NCBI RefSeq assembly: GCF_027244095.1 | Contig: NC_069658.1 | Location: 365,044,687-365,108,686 of the forward strand | Length of the DNA: 64,000 bases | Reading direction: 5' to 3' | Source: Hemicordylus capensis | Taxonomy: Eukaryota > Chordata > Lepidosauria > Squamata > Cordylidae | Shown here: in pieces, positions 21,698 through 33,032 of the stretch | How positions within the stretch are numbered: position 1 is the first letter of the stretch | How the letters are laid out: each line of letters starts with the position of its first letter | Notes under the pieces: model-generated | What the model saw: the letters and a program-made list of their open reading frames with translations, nothing else | What the model was told of the DNA's origin: nothing | Database searches by the model: none | Translations under genes and position numbers: made by a program

Positions 21698-22451
21698 TAG
21701 GGGTGTGCATGGAACTGGCTGGCCCGGTTCGGTTTGAGTCCAGACCAGACTCAAACCAGACCGGCCAAGTCTGTTCCGGCCCACATCGGACCTCCCCCTC
21801 CCCGCACCGTCTGGTCCAGGTCCAAGTCCAGACATGTACACAAATTTTTTTAAAAAAATTAAATTAATTTAAAGTACCTTTAACCCCTTCAGGGAGCTTC
21901 AGTATACCGTGGGAAGGAGGGTTTGTCTACGAGGGCTCCCCTTCTCCGCACCAGCCTCTGAAGTCATGGCCACGGCCCAGGAAATCGATCATTTTTGGCC
22001 CGTTTGGGCCTCTGTAGTGCACGGCAGTGGCCACTTGAATCCCTGGGTCATGCTAGGGCTCACAGGGGTCATTTATGCATGTGCAGCGGCAACTAAAATG
22101 GCCATTGCCACGCACTACAGAGACCAAAATGGGCCAAAAATGATCAATTTCCTGGGCCGCGGCAGTGACTTCAGAGGCTGACGGGGGGAAAGGGGACCCT
22201 CGTGGACACCCCCCCCCCCATGCAGCATACAGGAAGCCCTCCAAAGGTGCTAAAGGTACTTTAAATTTATTTTATTTTATTTTATTTTAAAAAAACACCC
22301 TAATAATTCACGAACATGTCTGGAGGTTCAGTTCCAGTCCGGATGGAACCAGGGGTGGGTGGGTTCGGTTCGATCCCGAATGCCTGAACCTCCAGACCAA
22401 ACCTCTGAACCTCTGGACTGCCAGACCACCGGACCGGTCCGCACATCCCTA
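21698..22451. mobile_element. 754-bp fold-back hAT element with exact 8-bp target duplication
   Basis: Ends TAGGGGTGTGC and, on the minus strand, TAGGGATGTGC. Exact duplication GTTTTATT at 21690-21697 and 22452-22459. The interior is a long imperfect inverted repeat: ctctgaagtcatggccacggccc near 21957 pairs with gggccgcggcagtgacttcagag near 22155, aaagtacctttaa near 21872 pairs with ctaaaggtacttt near 22250. No transposase is present. Same family as 39545-40146 and 58112-58423. Confidence 0.88.
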
Positions 22452-22744
22452 GTTTTATTTTGCCCTCCTGTTTCCCTGGGTGTCCATTGAAGGAGAGTGA
22501 AAGGTGACGCCTTTTCTAGTCTTAGAAGATGCTAATATATAGGTTCACAGATCCCTGTACACAGCAATATGCCCCACACATGCTTGTATGTGGAAAACAG
22601 GTTTGACAGTGTGGGGAGGAGAAATTGCAACTGTGTTTAGAAGCATGGCTAAAATTCAAAAAAGCTGAGGAATACTTCCTTGGCTCTCCCCCTGCCCCCT
22701 GGCCTTTTAAAAAACAATTTCTTATTAGTGGAACCTTCCTGTTC

Positions 22745-22925
22745 CATTCTTCCCCCAAGAAGCTCAGGGCAGCATACCTGGTGATGATTCCCCTTCCTCT
22801 TCACAATTACTTTGTGAGGTAGGCTAGGCTGAGAAATGGTGGGGGGGTCATCCAGTGAGCGTCATGGCTGAAAAGGGATGGAACTTCTCCCTAGTCCCAA
22901 TCTGACAGTGTTCACTATATTACAT
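22745..22925 (-). repeat. tRNA-derived SINE, minus strand, degenerate
   Basis: Retains gctcagggcagcatac, tttgtgaggtaggctaggctgag, a body block and a B-box-like area on the minus strand (ttccatcccttttcagccatgac). It matches 3249-3482 along its length but has many substitutions. Confidence 0.6.
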
Positions 22926-24636
22926 TGGATCTCATACTGCCCATGTGTGGGTGATGGTGGTATATGCTCAGAGAGACTCAGATCAAGATGCCAGCATTAT
23001 TTATACGTGACAGTCCTAGTCCCATGAGGTGTACGCTAGTGGTGAGGCCACACCTTTTACAAGATGGCCTGTAAGATGATCCTGGTATACTTTGCTACAA
23101 GGTCTCTCTATCTAACCCCTCCCATTCAGCAGTTTTCTCAATGTCCTATCTTACTTAATGGTGAAGTCTGTGCTATGAAGTAGCTGCCATGAGCCTCCGC
23201 AGTGATAGCTATCCTCTTCTCCTTGGCAAGATGCTTCCTGTGTGGCTGCTTTCAGACTCCTGGGCTGTAAGTGGGGCTTATAATGTGTATGTGAACCCTT
23301 CCCGTGACATAACAGCAATCAAGTTTGCTCCTTTGCTGTGAGGGTAAGTGCTTTTTTTGCTGGGCTCTTTTTCTTGTTGCGAGGCTGTTTTGTCTCTTCT
23401 ATGCCAGGCACTGAAAGCAAGAGTCCACCGAAGCAAAGTTTACACTTCCCAAAGCAAACAACTCTGACAGGCCATTAATAAATAGAAAGTAAATAAAAGA
23501 GGCACAAAGGCAGCCAAGTACCTACCAGTTTTGGAGCCCACCCCATCGCAGCGGGTGGGTGAGCAAGGGCTCTGCAGAGGCCTCCTTCTGCCGCAGAATG
23601 AAGGGAACGAGATGGGGCCGAGTGCTTTTAAAAAGGAAGCAACAACCCCTAATCTCTTCATCACCAGGGAGGTGGGCCTGCCTGGCACCAAGAAACTTCC
23701 CCAGGGTGCCAGCTAGGATGTTGACAGACGGGACAATGGTCAGTGCTGTCTGCTACCTCCCCAGCAGGCGCATAGATTTCCCCTGGGAATCGGCACACAT
23801 TGTGTCCACAGACTGGATTTGCCTTCAACACCTGCTGGCAGCACTGGGGTGGGGGTGGGGGTGAGGGAAGTAAAAAGGAGCTGCTAAACTTAAGCAGCCT
23901 TCCCTGGGGACAGACCATGTCCCGTCATGGTAACAGAGGCATTTCTAAACTGCTGTGCTGGGGAAGAGCAGAGGAGCAACTCTTGGATGTTGATTTTGGG
24001 AAGCCGTGAGGAGCATTTCTTCTGGCTGAGAATGAGAGCAGGACCTTCTGGGTGTCCTAGGAGGCCTAGGCGTGAGTGGGTGGGTTCCTGAACAATGCCA
24101 GGCTTGTCCAAGGACTGGCAAGTAGAGATCCCATCCTCCCTCGGGAGAGCAATTAGGATAACCAGCGCCTTGGAAGGCACTTTGGGGCAGCAGTGCAGAG
24201 GCCAGTTCGGGACAGGAGCAAAATGGAAGGCCTGCACTCCAGTTTAGAAATGCATGAATGTGTGGTGAGGCGAAGAAGTAGCAACACAAAGTCCAGCTGA
24301 CACTTCCTTGCTTGCTAGCTAGCTAGCTTGCTTGTTTTCTTATGGCATGCCTAGAATAATCTTGGGGCAGTACAAAGAGGCAAAGAACATTCTTTCCCTG
24401 TATGTCATTTATGAAGGCAGAAAGAGAGGTCATGAGACTACTTTGGGAGGCAGAGAACACACAGGGGATCAACCAGAAAAACTGAAAAAATGTTTTAAGT
24501 GCAGAGAACCAGAAAAGGGATTATATGTTAACCTGGCTTGCGGATGGGCCAGGAAGGGAACCAAGAAATGGACGCAGGCCACAATGAGCTCTCACAGCTG
24601 TCATGCAGTTCAACCTACTTGAACAGCAGTGATGAT
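22926..24636. other. Intergenic, nothing recognised
   Basis: No exon supported. A frame at 24332-24622 contains CFKCREPEK, faintly like a gag zinc knuckle, but without the rest of the motif. A short run gctagctagctagcttg lies near 24313. Confidence 0.35.
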
Positions 24637-24815
24637 GGGAAGATGGGGCTATCGCTCAGTGGCATAGCGTCTGTTTTGCATGCAGAAGCTGCCAGGCTCA
24701 GTCGCTGGCATCTCCGGGTTGGGCTGGGAAAGATTCCTTCCTGCAACCTTGGAGAGCCGCTGCCAGTCAGTGTAGAGACAATACTGAGCTAGATGGACAA
24801 AGGCTCTGACTCAGT
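24637..24815 (+). repeat. tRNA-type SINE, plus strand, full head
   Basis: Head gatggggctatcgctcagtg with A-box-like ctcagtggcatagcg and B-box region gctcagtcgctggcatctcc, then gggctgggaaagattcc, gccgctgccagtcagtgtagag and actgagctagatggac. It is the single-unit version of the downstream half of the 5S/tRNA dimers. It is not a tRNA gene: the cloverleaf 3' half is lost and the body is a SINE body. Confidence 0.75.
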
Positions 24816-24831
24816 AGAACAACAACAACAA

Positions 24832-25066
24832 ATATTTCTATACCACTTTTTAACAGAAGAGTTCAAAGCAGGTTACATAGAGAAATAACAAATAAATAAG
24901 ATGGCTCCCTGTCCCCAAAGGGCTCACATTCTAAAAAACACAAGATACACTCCAGCAACCAGAAGTACTGTGCTGGGGATGGATTGGGCCAGTTACTCTC
25001 CCCCTGCCCAATAAAGAGAATCACCATGTTTAAAAGGTGCCTCTTTGCTTAGTTAGCAGGGGTATA
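24832..25066 (-). repeat. Family A repeat, minus strand (left of a head-to-head pair)
   Basis: On the minus strand from 25066: taccctgctaactaagc-type head, aggcaccttttaaac, gagtaactggcccaatccatcc, gtgagccctttggggacag and a tail accactttttaac-related. Its head faces the head of the copy at 25139. Confidence 0.7.
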
Positions 25067-25138
25067 AAGCAGCTTCCTATGCTCCTATGAGGAAGGGGAA
25101 TCAAAATAACTTCATGAGATGATCGCATTGCACTAGTA

Positions 25139-25400
25139 TACCCCTGCTACCTCTGCTAACTGAGCAAAGATGCACCATTTTTAAGGTGGTGATTCTCTTT
25201 TTTTAGCAGGGGGAGAGCAACTGGCCCTATCCAACCCCAGCTCAGCATCCCTCCAGGGGCTGTTGCTGGTGTCTACCTTTATGTTTCTTTTTAGACTGTG
25301 AGCCCTTTGGGGAGAGGTGGCCATCTTATTTATTTATATCTATGTAAACCACTTTGAGAACTTTGGTTGAAGAGCGGTATATAAATATTCATAGCAGTAG
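25139..25400 (+). repeat. Family A repeat, plus strand (right of a head-to-head pair)
   Basis: Nearly complete: tacccctgctacctctgctaactg head, ctggccctatccaacccc, ctccaggggctgttgctgg, agactgtgagccctttgggga, and the end gtaaaccactttgagaactt through gcggtatataaatatt. Best copy in the window for defining the family. Confidence 0.75.
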
Positions 25401-25929
25401 TAGTATTGATTTGTCAGTGTTATGCTGACCAATCCAGTACCCAGTGATAAATTCTGATCTACTTTTGTTTTGATGTTATAATCCTTGTGCATATATAGGA
25501 AGGGGCCCAAGGTGATATGCTTTTTGACTGAATGGATAGGGCAGGGGGAGAAGCAGGTTTGTTCTTATTTACTTGTCATAATGGTCTGTTATTCAAGCTA
25601 TTAGAGAAGAGATATGGACCTTCTTTCCTGTGGATTTTGGAAGTTTGCTGCCGGAAGCTTAATCATGAGTTGCATTGTCTTGATACTCATCAAATTACAT
25701 CACGCTTAAGCAGAAGAAGCCACAGATCAGCTTCCTGGGAGTTTAAAATATTCATCTTGCAGATGTTCCCTGATTAAAAGTGGGGTATAGATTATTACAA
25801 TAAATAAATATAGATGCAGTTGCCCTGATCTCCTTGCTGGATGAGGATCTGCATATCCAGACTGACTGCCGATGCAAATTCTGGTACTCATTCACAGCAT
25901 AATGTACATCTGGACACAAGGCATGCAGT

Positions 25930-26262
25930 GCTCCGCAAACCCGGTTTTTTTAAATTGTGAGTTGCCACGGCACGGCTCCACGCCATAGCAACTCATGAGG
26001 AGACCCCTGACTGGGAGGCTGAAAAGCAGCTTCCTAGCTCAGGGGTCTCTCCAGCATGCCCTACACGCTTGCACAGGGCATGCTGGAGCCTCCGGGGGCC
26101 ACACGGCTCCTGAACTCCCCAGCCTCCGCCAGCTCTGTGATGGAGCTGGCCGTCATGTGGGTGGCCGCCCGGAGCAGATTGACTGCTCGTCTGCGGGGAG
26201 AGCGGGCCTAGCCCGCTCTCCTAGCAAACCCCCTCATGGTTCTTCTCACCGATTGTGAGAAG
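25930..26262 (+). repeat. GC-rich hairpin repeat, family B, copy 2
   Basis: Longer copy of the 20236 repeat. Successive hairpins: gagttgctatggcgtg against cacgccatagcaactc around 25960-25996, ctgagctaggaagc against the mirrored gcttcctagctcag, gcatgccctacacg against cagggcatgctgg, gctctgtgatggagc, and gcggggagagcgggc with gcccgctctcctagc. Ends at ctcaccgattgtgagaagag. Followed by a CA microsatellite (26279-26302). Confidence 0.6.
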
Positions 26263-26278
26263 AGCCTCATTGTGTGTA

Positions 26279-26302
26279 CACACACACACACACACACACA
26301 CA
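26279..26302. repeat. (CA)n microsatellite
   Basis: Twelve uninterrupted CA units directly after the family B repeat. Confidence 0.9.
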
Positions 26303-26434
26303 TTTGTAGCTAACTCCATAGACCTTCAAGTGACAACCTGAAAGTTCAGCGGTTCCAGAGCCTTTTCAATAAAATAGACAAAAGTCCACACTTATATGGG
26401 ATATACATTCTACATTTGTACTGGTTGAGTCCTA

Positions 26435-28395
26435 TTATTTATTTATTTATTTATTAGACGCATTTAATATACCGCCCACTCCAAAGACTCCAGGCGGTGT
26501 ACAATGGCATGTAAATAAGGTAACATTAAAAATTACAATCAAAATTACATTAAAAATAGCGAACTAAAATAGATAATGGAAAGGAAATAAAGTAAACTAC
26601 AGGGCAAATGCCCAGTGGGAAAGAAAGGTCTTCAGTAAGGATCTAAAGACTGGTAAAGTGGGGGGTTAGATGAATCTGAAGGGGAAGAGAATTCCAAAGA
26701 AGTGGGGAAGCAACCAAGAAAGCCCTTTCGCGGGTCCTAGAACTCAGAACCTCTCGAAAATCAGGGACCGACAAAAGCGCCATCTGAAATGATCTAACAG
26801 GACGGGATGTAACTGGATGGCAGAGGTGATTCTGTAGGTAAACAGGCACCAAGTTCTGCAAGGCTTTGAAGGCAAGAACCAGGACTTTGAATTGAATTCA
26901 GAAGTGAAATGGTAACCAGTGCAATGACTGCAGGAGAGGTGTTACCCTATCATATCTTTTGGCACCCATAAGTAGGTGAGCTGCTGCATTCTGGACCCAT
27001 TGAAGCTTCCTGATCGTCTTCAAAGGTAGATCTTTAACGTACTGTAAGCACATTACAGTAATCTAAGCGGGAGATGACAATGGCATGAGTCACTGTTGTT
27101 AGTGCCTGCCGATCAAGATAAGGGCATAATTGGAGAACCAGATGAAGCTGGGCAAATGCACTTCTAGTTGCAGCCTCCACCTATTGTTCAAGCAGGAGGC
27201 GCAAGTCCAAAAGAACCCCCAAGTCATGGATAAGCACCTTTAGAGCTCCTTTGGGAGCCCTGTACCACCCCATTTAAAAAAAAAAGGTTTGGATCCAACT
27301 GTTGGCTGGTATGAGGGCTGAATAAAATTAGCTCAGTCTTAGTGGGGTTTAGTCTTAGCTTATTTTGAGCCATCCAGATCTTAACAGCTCCCAGACATCG
27401 AGCAAGCACAGAAACAGCATCCCCAGCATGGTCTGGGATGGCAATGTACAGCTGAGTATCATCAGCGTATTGATGGAATCTCACCCCAAACAGGAAAATG
27501 ACCTGACCCAGAGGCTTCATATAGATGTTATAAAGGATAGGGGCAAGAACTGAACCCTGGGGAACTCCATAAAGGAGTGGCCATGGGTCAGAACACCTGT
27601 CCTCAATGCATACTGACTAGACACGCCTGCTAAGGTATGAACAGAACCTTAAATAATAAAATAAAATAAAACAGTGCCCCCGATACCCAACCCACACAGG
27701 CGGTCGAGAAGGATAGCATGATCAATAGTGTCAGAAGCTGCTGAGAGACCTAAAAGGACCAAGAGAGGGACACTACCCTTGTCAAGATCCCGAAGTAGGT
27801 CATCTACGAGAGCGACCACTGCTGTCTCCATGCTATGCCAAGGCCTGAAACCTGACTGATAAGAATTAAGGTAATTGGTTTCCTCCAAAACCCTCTCGAG
27901 CTAGGCACATACAACCCTCTCCAACACCTTCACTAAAAAAGGGAGGTTGGAGATCGGCTTATAGTTTTCAAAGACCTCAGGGTCCAGGGAGGGTTTCTTT
28001 AAGTGAGGGCGAACTACCGCCTCTTTAAGGGCTGTTGGCACAAAACCCTCATGTAAAAAGGAGTTAACCAGCTCCTGTAGCCAAGAATTTACATTCCCAC
28101 TGGCTACTCTAACCAGCTAAGAAGGGCAAGGGTCCAAGCAACATGTTGCAGCACCCATACCCAAAAGAATTGTATCTATATCCTCGACAAACTCAAAGGT
28201 GTCCCATGTAACATCACAAAGTGAAATCTCCTCTATTTGATCGGATCCTGTAGAGGTAGAGTCCAACTCTAGTCGAAGGCGGGTGACTTTATCAGCAAAG
28301 AATCGAGCAAATTGATCACAGCGGCCAGATGGAACAATTACCAGATCCACACTCCTGAGTAGGGAGCTTACAAGACTTAATGTCTGAAACAAGAA
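26435..28395 (-). mobile_element. L2-clade LINE, long 5'-truncated copy
   Basis: Minus strand. From its 5' side: pre-RT region (QFARFFADKVTRLRLELDS near 28330), RT boxes YQSGFRPWHSMETAVVALVDDLL and LLGLSAASDTIDHAILLDRL near 27700-27850, FHQYADDTQLYIA near 27470, NKLRLNPTKTELILFS near 27330, and 3' thumb remnants (VTSRPVRSFQMALL, FLVASPLLWNSLP) near 26700. The 3' UTR ends in a (ttta)n tail at 26437-26455. Several frameshifts and stops: frames break near 27224, 27649 and 28117. Catalytic YADD remains. Confidence 0.88.
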
Positions 28396-29039
28396 GATCA
28401 GCTAAATGGAGTATTTAACTGGAAACATTTCCTAATAACGCTAAAGGACTGGAATGCCCCTTTGCTATTAGTTGACTCAACTTTATACATCTGAAGCCTC
28501 TGCAAGCATTTATTGCTTGTAATGAATTGATGAAATCCCTTTGGGGCGATTATTGCTCATCAGCACTGATATGTCCCTGTTTGTTTATAATGTGCTGCCC
28601 TTATCTCATGCAAACCCATGTGCCAGAGGGATTTCACATTTCCCCAAGGAGTGGATTCATTAAGGCACTCCATAACCTGCATACTCTCTCTACCTTGTAA
28701 AGTTATAATTCATGCATTAAAGGTAAGTGTTTACCTTCACATTACTGGCATCCATTACAATACCATGTTACCAGATCCATAGAATCATATAATTTTGAAG
28801 TTGGACAGGACCTTGGAGGTCTTCTGGTCCTACTCCCTACTCAGTGCAGAAAAGTGCTACAGCATCCCAGAGACCATCCAGCCCCTGTTTGAAAACCCAC
28901 AGCAAAGGAGAGCCCACCACTGCATGAGACAGACGGTTCCACCCTCAAACAGCTCTCACAGTTAGGAAATGCCTCCGAATGGGTAGCCTAAATCAGCTTC
29001 CTTGTAATTGGAATCAACTAGTCAACATTCTACACAGTG

Positions 29040-29300
29040 GTTTGCCAGCATAAGGGACCTGCCAAGGCTGCTGTGTGGCATGAAAGGCAGGCCTGATGGT
29101 GTTGTGCAAGAGGTCAGTAGTATGATGACTCCAAGCAGCACTCCTTCCATTGCTTCCAACGGAAGGAGCACTGTGTAGCTGCATAGGGATTGCACAACCT
29201 CTTGTGCAACACTGTCAGGGCTATCTTTCATGCCACACAGCAGGCCCAGTAGACTGTCAGGATGGCCAGTGGGTGGTAGTAGTCCTGCTCTCAGGAGCAA
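29040..29300. mobile_element. Fold-back element, family C, inside CR1
   Basis: Inverted arms: gctgtgtggcatgaaaggcagg with ttgtgcaagaggt on the left (about 29069-29114), acctcttgtgcaacac and tttcatgccacacagc on the right (about 29200-29243). Non-coding, MITE-like. Target duplication not resolved. Confidence 0.55.
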
Positions 29301-29489
29301 CGCAAAACAAGCCTGCCCCTTCTTGAAGACTATTGTCTCTCCCCTTCTCTTATCTAGACTACGTATACCCAGCAACTTCAATAGTCCCCCAGAGGACTTG
29401 GTTTCCAGACCCCTCACTATCTTTGTCGCACACCTATATACCCATTCCAGTCCATCAATGTCCTCCTTAAAATATGGGGCCCAGAACGG

Positions 29490-29762
29490 GACACAGTGGT
29501 CAACATGATGCGCAGCATTCTGGCACTGGAACTCTGTGCTGGGGCTGCTGTGGACTCATAAGGCATCCCTGACACTGCTGAGAATGAACAGTTGTGCAGG
29601 CACCACAACTGCAGTTTTCCCATGGTAGCGAATAGGAATAACTGCCGCAGTGCTGCTTGCGCAACCTCCTGTTCTCAACAGCATTGGTGCTGCCTTGCGT
29701 ATGTATTTATGTGCAGCAGCCCAGGTGGAGTGCTCCAAAGCCAGAACGCTGTGCACTGTGTC
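29490..29762. mobile_element. Fold-back element, family C-like, inside the same CR1
   Basis: Left arm cacagtggtcaacatgatgcg and onward; right arm read in reverse gives cacagtgcacagcgttctgg. Middle has ggttgcgcaagcagcac-type pairing with gttgtgcaggc. Similar in layout to 38430-38690. Confidence 0.5.
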
Positions 29763-29835
29763 AGCTGCTATTCCAAGTGAGGTCTGACCACCACAGAATA
29801 GAGTGGATTCCATTGATTTCTACCTTGACTCTGAT

Positions 29836-30302
29836 TTGGAATTATTTACTTAATGGAAAGAGGCAATGATATCTGGTTATTCACCATATAATGTTGGAGA
29901 TGCTTCAGACATGACAAAATTCACATATAGGCAATACTTCTTTATAAGAAATTAGTGAGTTACCCATATCTATTGTCATGACTGGTATGAACTGCATGAA
30001 GAATGCTATTGCACACACATGCACTGTATACTGACCTTCCAACACTGAACATAACTATCTAACACAGGTTCTCTGCTACATGGAAGTGCCCTTCTGTGCC
30101 AGAGAAAAATAAAGTTAATATAGGTGCAATTTTTTTTCCCCTGGTGCTATTTTGCATGTTAGCTGGGTCTTCTCAATGCTTGGTCATGTCTCCAGATGAA
30201 GACTCTGCACCTCTTGATTCATTTGTTTTGGGGGAGTTTTCCAAAATGGAGCAAGTAATGTTCAGATAAGGAAGATCACAAGTCAAGTTTAAAGGCCACA
30301 TC
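29836..30302. other. Intergenic, nothing recognised
   Basis: No exon or repeat family identified. Confidence 0.35.
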
Positions 30303-30384
30303 ATGTGTTAACACCCAGAGCCGCCCAGAGACATAAGTTTGGGCGGGGTATAAATTAAATACATACATACATACATACATCACT
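30303..30384 (+). mobile_element. L2 LINE 3'-end fragment
   Basis: Reads acacccagagccgcccagag then acataagtttgggcggggta and a (atac)n tail at 30358-30380. It matches the 3' end of the L2 at 15365-15440 on the opposite strand. Very short insertion from a strongly 5'-truncated copy. Confidence 0.75.
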
Positions 30385-31087
30385 GAGCACGTCATTAGGG
30401 CTGGTGTGCTTGAGCTTTCCCCCCTCTCTAAATAGGAGCGGTGAGGGGCTTTGATCTGTACTGTGATGTGAGGGGATGAGAGGATTAATATTTTGCCTCC
30501 ACCATGGTCCCAGTCTGGATTTCCATCCCCTGCAGCTGTCATTTGCCCCAGGAGGAGAGCTCACTTGGTGCCAGGCCTGTAACCAGCCTCAAAGAAAAAA
30601 ATTGCAGAAGTCAGGGGAGGCAGGTTATAAAATGTTCAGTGAGGCTGGAGAGGAAAGAGAATCTTTTGGTGTGGCACGTACACACCATGCCACCAGCTGG
30701 GTACAGACCTGCTTGTTGCCAATGACACCCAGATCTCATGGGGGAAGGTCAGTTTGTTCACATCAAATGGGTTTGAGTATAAGCTTTGGGCATAATTCCA
30801 TTGCCTCAATAACAGTCATGACTGATATTAGGACAATGGAATGATGCCAAAAGCATCATTCATAGTTAACAATGGACTTTTTGTTATATGTCAGTACAAT
30901 AAACAGATAGTGCTGAATAGTCCACTCTGCCTGATAAACGTGTGATTTTCACATAGGGTACTACTCACTTTTTGGATCTTGGTTTTTGCCGTGGTTTGCG
31001 ATTCTGGCTGCTTCCAAAAGGTGGCTCAAGACCACTGCAGGAATTACATGGATGTTGTTATTTCTCCTCCAGCACTAGTCCTCTGTC
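30385..31087. other. Intergenic, nothing recognised
   Basis: Open frames here have no recognisable protein features. Confidence 0.35.
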
Positions 31088-31284
31088 CAGAGGTGCACCT
31101 AGGTAATTTTGGAGCCTGGACCTAAAGGCCTTTGGAGGCCCACACTCTCCTGCAAATTAAGCATCCTCATGCTCAGCCGGGGCGACCACACTGCCCAGGA
31201 CAGACTAAAGAGGATTTGGGGGCCCCCAGGGGCTGTGGAGGCCTTGGACTTTGACCCTGAAGTCCAGGGGTAAGAGTACCTCTG
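31088..31284. mobile_element. Small hAT-like element, probable
   Basis: Ends CAGAGGTGCACCTA and, on the minus strand, CAGAGGTACTCTTA. Flanking octamers cctctgtc and cctccatc agree at six of eight positions, so the duplication is only suggestive. About 197 bp, non-coding. Confidence 0.55.
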
Positions 31285-31671
31285 CCTCCATCCTAACCCA
31301 AATTTGTACTGAAAGTAGAAAATCTGGGTTTGAATTTTTTTAAAAATAAGGCAGTAGTTTGGCATTTCGAGGTCGGGGAGGATAATGAAGGAGGAATTTG
31401 CATCTCAGGAGTATCTATGACGTTTGAGGGACAAACATGTTGTATTTGTCTTCTGCAGCTAAACTGCAGGCACCAAAAGCGTCTGGACCGAGGTGCCTAA
31501 CATTCCTTTTCATTTCATTTCGCTATCGGGTGTGTGTGGCCTTCTGATAGAACGTTAAGTGTGAGTAAAGTTAAATAGATTCCAGAGGCCTCCACTTTGC
31601 CTTCCATTATACTTTTGTTTGTCATGATCTTTCTCTGGAGTCAATGGCTGATCACATACTGTGCAGGGGTA

Positions 31672-31841
31672 CATCAGCCTAGTAACACTGTGTTTGTGCA
31701 ATTGACATAAGTTGAACAAATACAAAATGTAAGCAAATTATGTTACCCAAGAGTAAGCCCATTATTTCTAATGGGCTTTTACTTTGTAATGCAATATTGC
31801 ATTTGTTCAAATTATGTAAATACAACATTACTAGGCTGACA
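31672..31841. mobile_element. 170-bp mariner-like MITE flanked by TA
   Basis: Long terminal inverted repeats: left catcagcctagtaacactgt, right on the minus strand tgtcagcctagtaatgttgt, with a further inner match (gttgaacaaat against atttgttcaa). Flanked by TA on both sides (31670-31671, 31842-31843), the Tc1/mariner target. No coding capacity. Confidence 0.65.
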
Positions 31842-32227
31842 TACTCTTGCTCAGTATGTCTGCCATTGTATGCCAGGTCTAAATGATACTGTGTAGCTTT
31901 AAAAAAAAAAAGAAAAGAAAAGAAAAGGAGCCACTGGAGGCTCCAGTCAAGAGCGGAGAAGACACTTTCTCCTGATGACTGTTTTTCATCATTGTTGCCC
32001 CCAGCAAGCTGCATTTCTCCCCATGGAGGAAAATACACATGAACCTGTATCTCTTCCCCTGAGACAGGAAAAGTAGCTTGAGGGTAATTTGTGGCACAGG
32101 GGTGGGGGGGGGGAGAAAGTAGCCAGTGGAGACAAGTTAAGGACCCTCCTCGCCCACCCTTTCTCTGTTTCTGATTACACAGTGGTCCTAGTCACAGGAA
32201 GGATCTCTTCTCAGGTACGGAAGTAAT

Positions 32228-32556
32228 CTAGGAACATAGGAAGCTGCCTTATACTGATTCAGACCATTGGTCCATCTAGCTCAGTATTGTCTACACAGAC
32301 TGGCAGCGGCTTCTTCAAGGTTGCAGGCAGGAGTCCCTCTCAGCCCTATCTGGAGATGCCAGGGAGGAAACTTGAAACCTTCTGCATACAAGTATGCAGA
32401 TGCTATTCCCAGAGTGGCCACAGCCCCCAAGGGGAATATCTTACAGTCTTCCATTCAAATGAAAACCAGAGTGGACCCTGCTTAGCAAAGGGGACAATTC
32501 ATGCTTGCTACCACAAGACCTCTTGCTACCACAAGCTCTCTTCTCTAGATCAGCTT
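32228..32556 (-). repeat. Dimeric 5S/tRNA SINE, minus strand
   Basis: On the minus strand from 32556: a repeated cttgtggtagcaag head, the 5S-like segment tttgctaagcagggtccact ... catttgaatggaagact, then gatattcccctt, a tRNA-like unit with degenerate B-box, gccgctgccagtctgtgtag and the end ggcagcttcctatgttcc. It matches 36830 and 54533 over the full length. Confidence 0.8.
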
Positions 32557-33032
32557 TCTACAGATAAACACTGTACTCATGGACAGGGGTGGGGTGGGCC
32601 TATGGAGCAAGTCTCTGTGATGGCTGGGGCTTGCTGGTATATCCCCATCAGTGTTGTACTGGGGTACAATGTCCATACTTTTCATAATGCCTACACTGGA
32701 GAGGGCTATAGATATAGGCCTCAATCTATGTCTGAAATAACAAAGCAATTTTTGATGACCTAGTCAGTATCTGAGAACTACCTACACAGCCTAAGGAATT
32801 TTATATCTATGACTTTACAGCCACACTCCCCCCGCCACCCCAAAAAAGAGGGTTCTAAATATTTTGTTTGGCTGTGTGACAGAAAGAAAATCAGTAAAGG
32901 CAGCTTTTCTCACTCCTAGGTTTTCACATGACAGGAAAAGTTGCACCTGTGAAATTTCTGCCTGTTATGCAGCTACCAGGAACACTTGCTTTTTCTCAAG
33001 TCTAGAGCTTGAGAGCCTCGTCTCCTGAGCCT

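Larger units (their letters stand above)
28765..29835 (-). mobile_element. CR1-clade LINE 3' end, interrupted by two fold-back elements
   Basis: Read on the minus strand the pieces 29763-29835, 29310-29488 and 28765-29036 line up as one CR1 3' region: aaatcaatggaatccactc, gttctgggccccatattttaagg, gaggggtctggaaaccaagtcc, then gaactgtctgtctcatgc-type and ccaccactgc blocks to the end ttctatggatctgg. Non-coding remnant. Two inserts of family C split it. Confidence 0.65.

Noticed and set aside
24332-24622. Gag-like zinc knuckle (CFKCREPEK)
   Set aside because: Lacks the His and last Cys of CCHC at the right spacing and no retroelement sequence adjoins it.
24637-24710. tRNA gene
   Set aside because: Has A- and B-box-like parts but no complete cloverleaf, and continues into a SINE body found elsewhere in the window.
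14687-26000. A CSNK1A1 exon, expected next to IL17B from human synteny
   Set aside because: No kinase motif was seen on either strand here or in the rest of the window; it may lie beyond the right edge.
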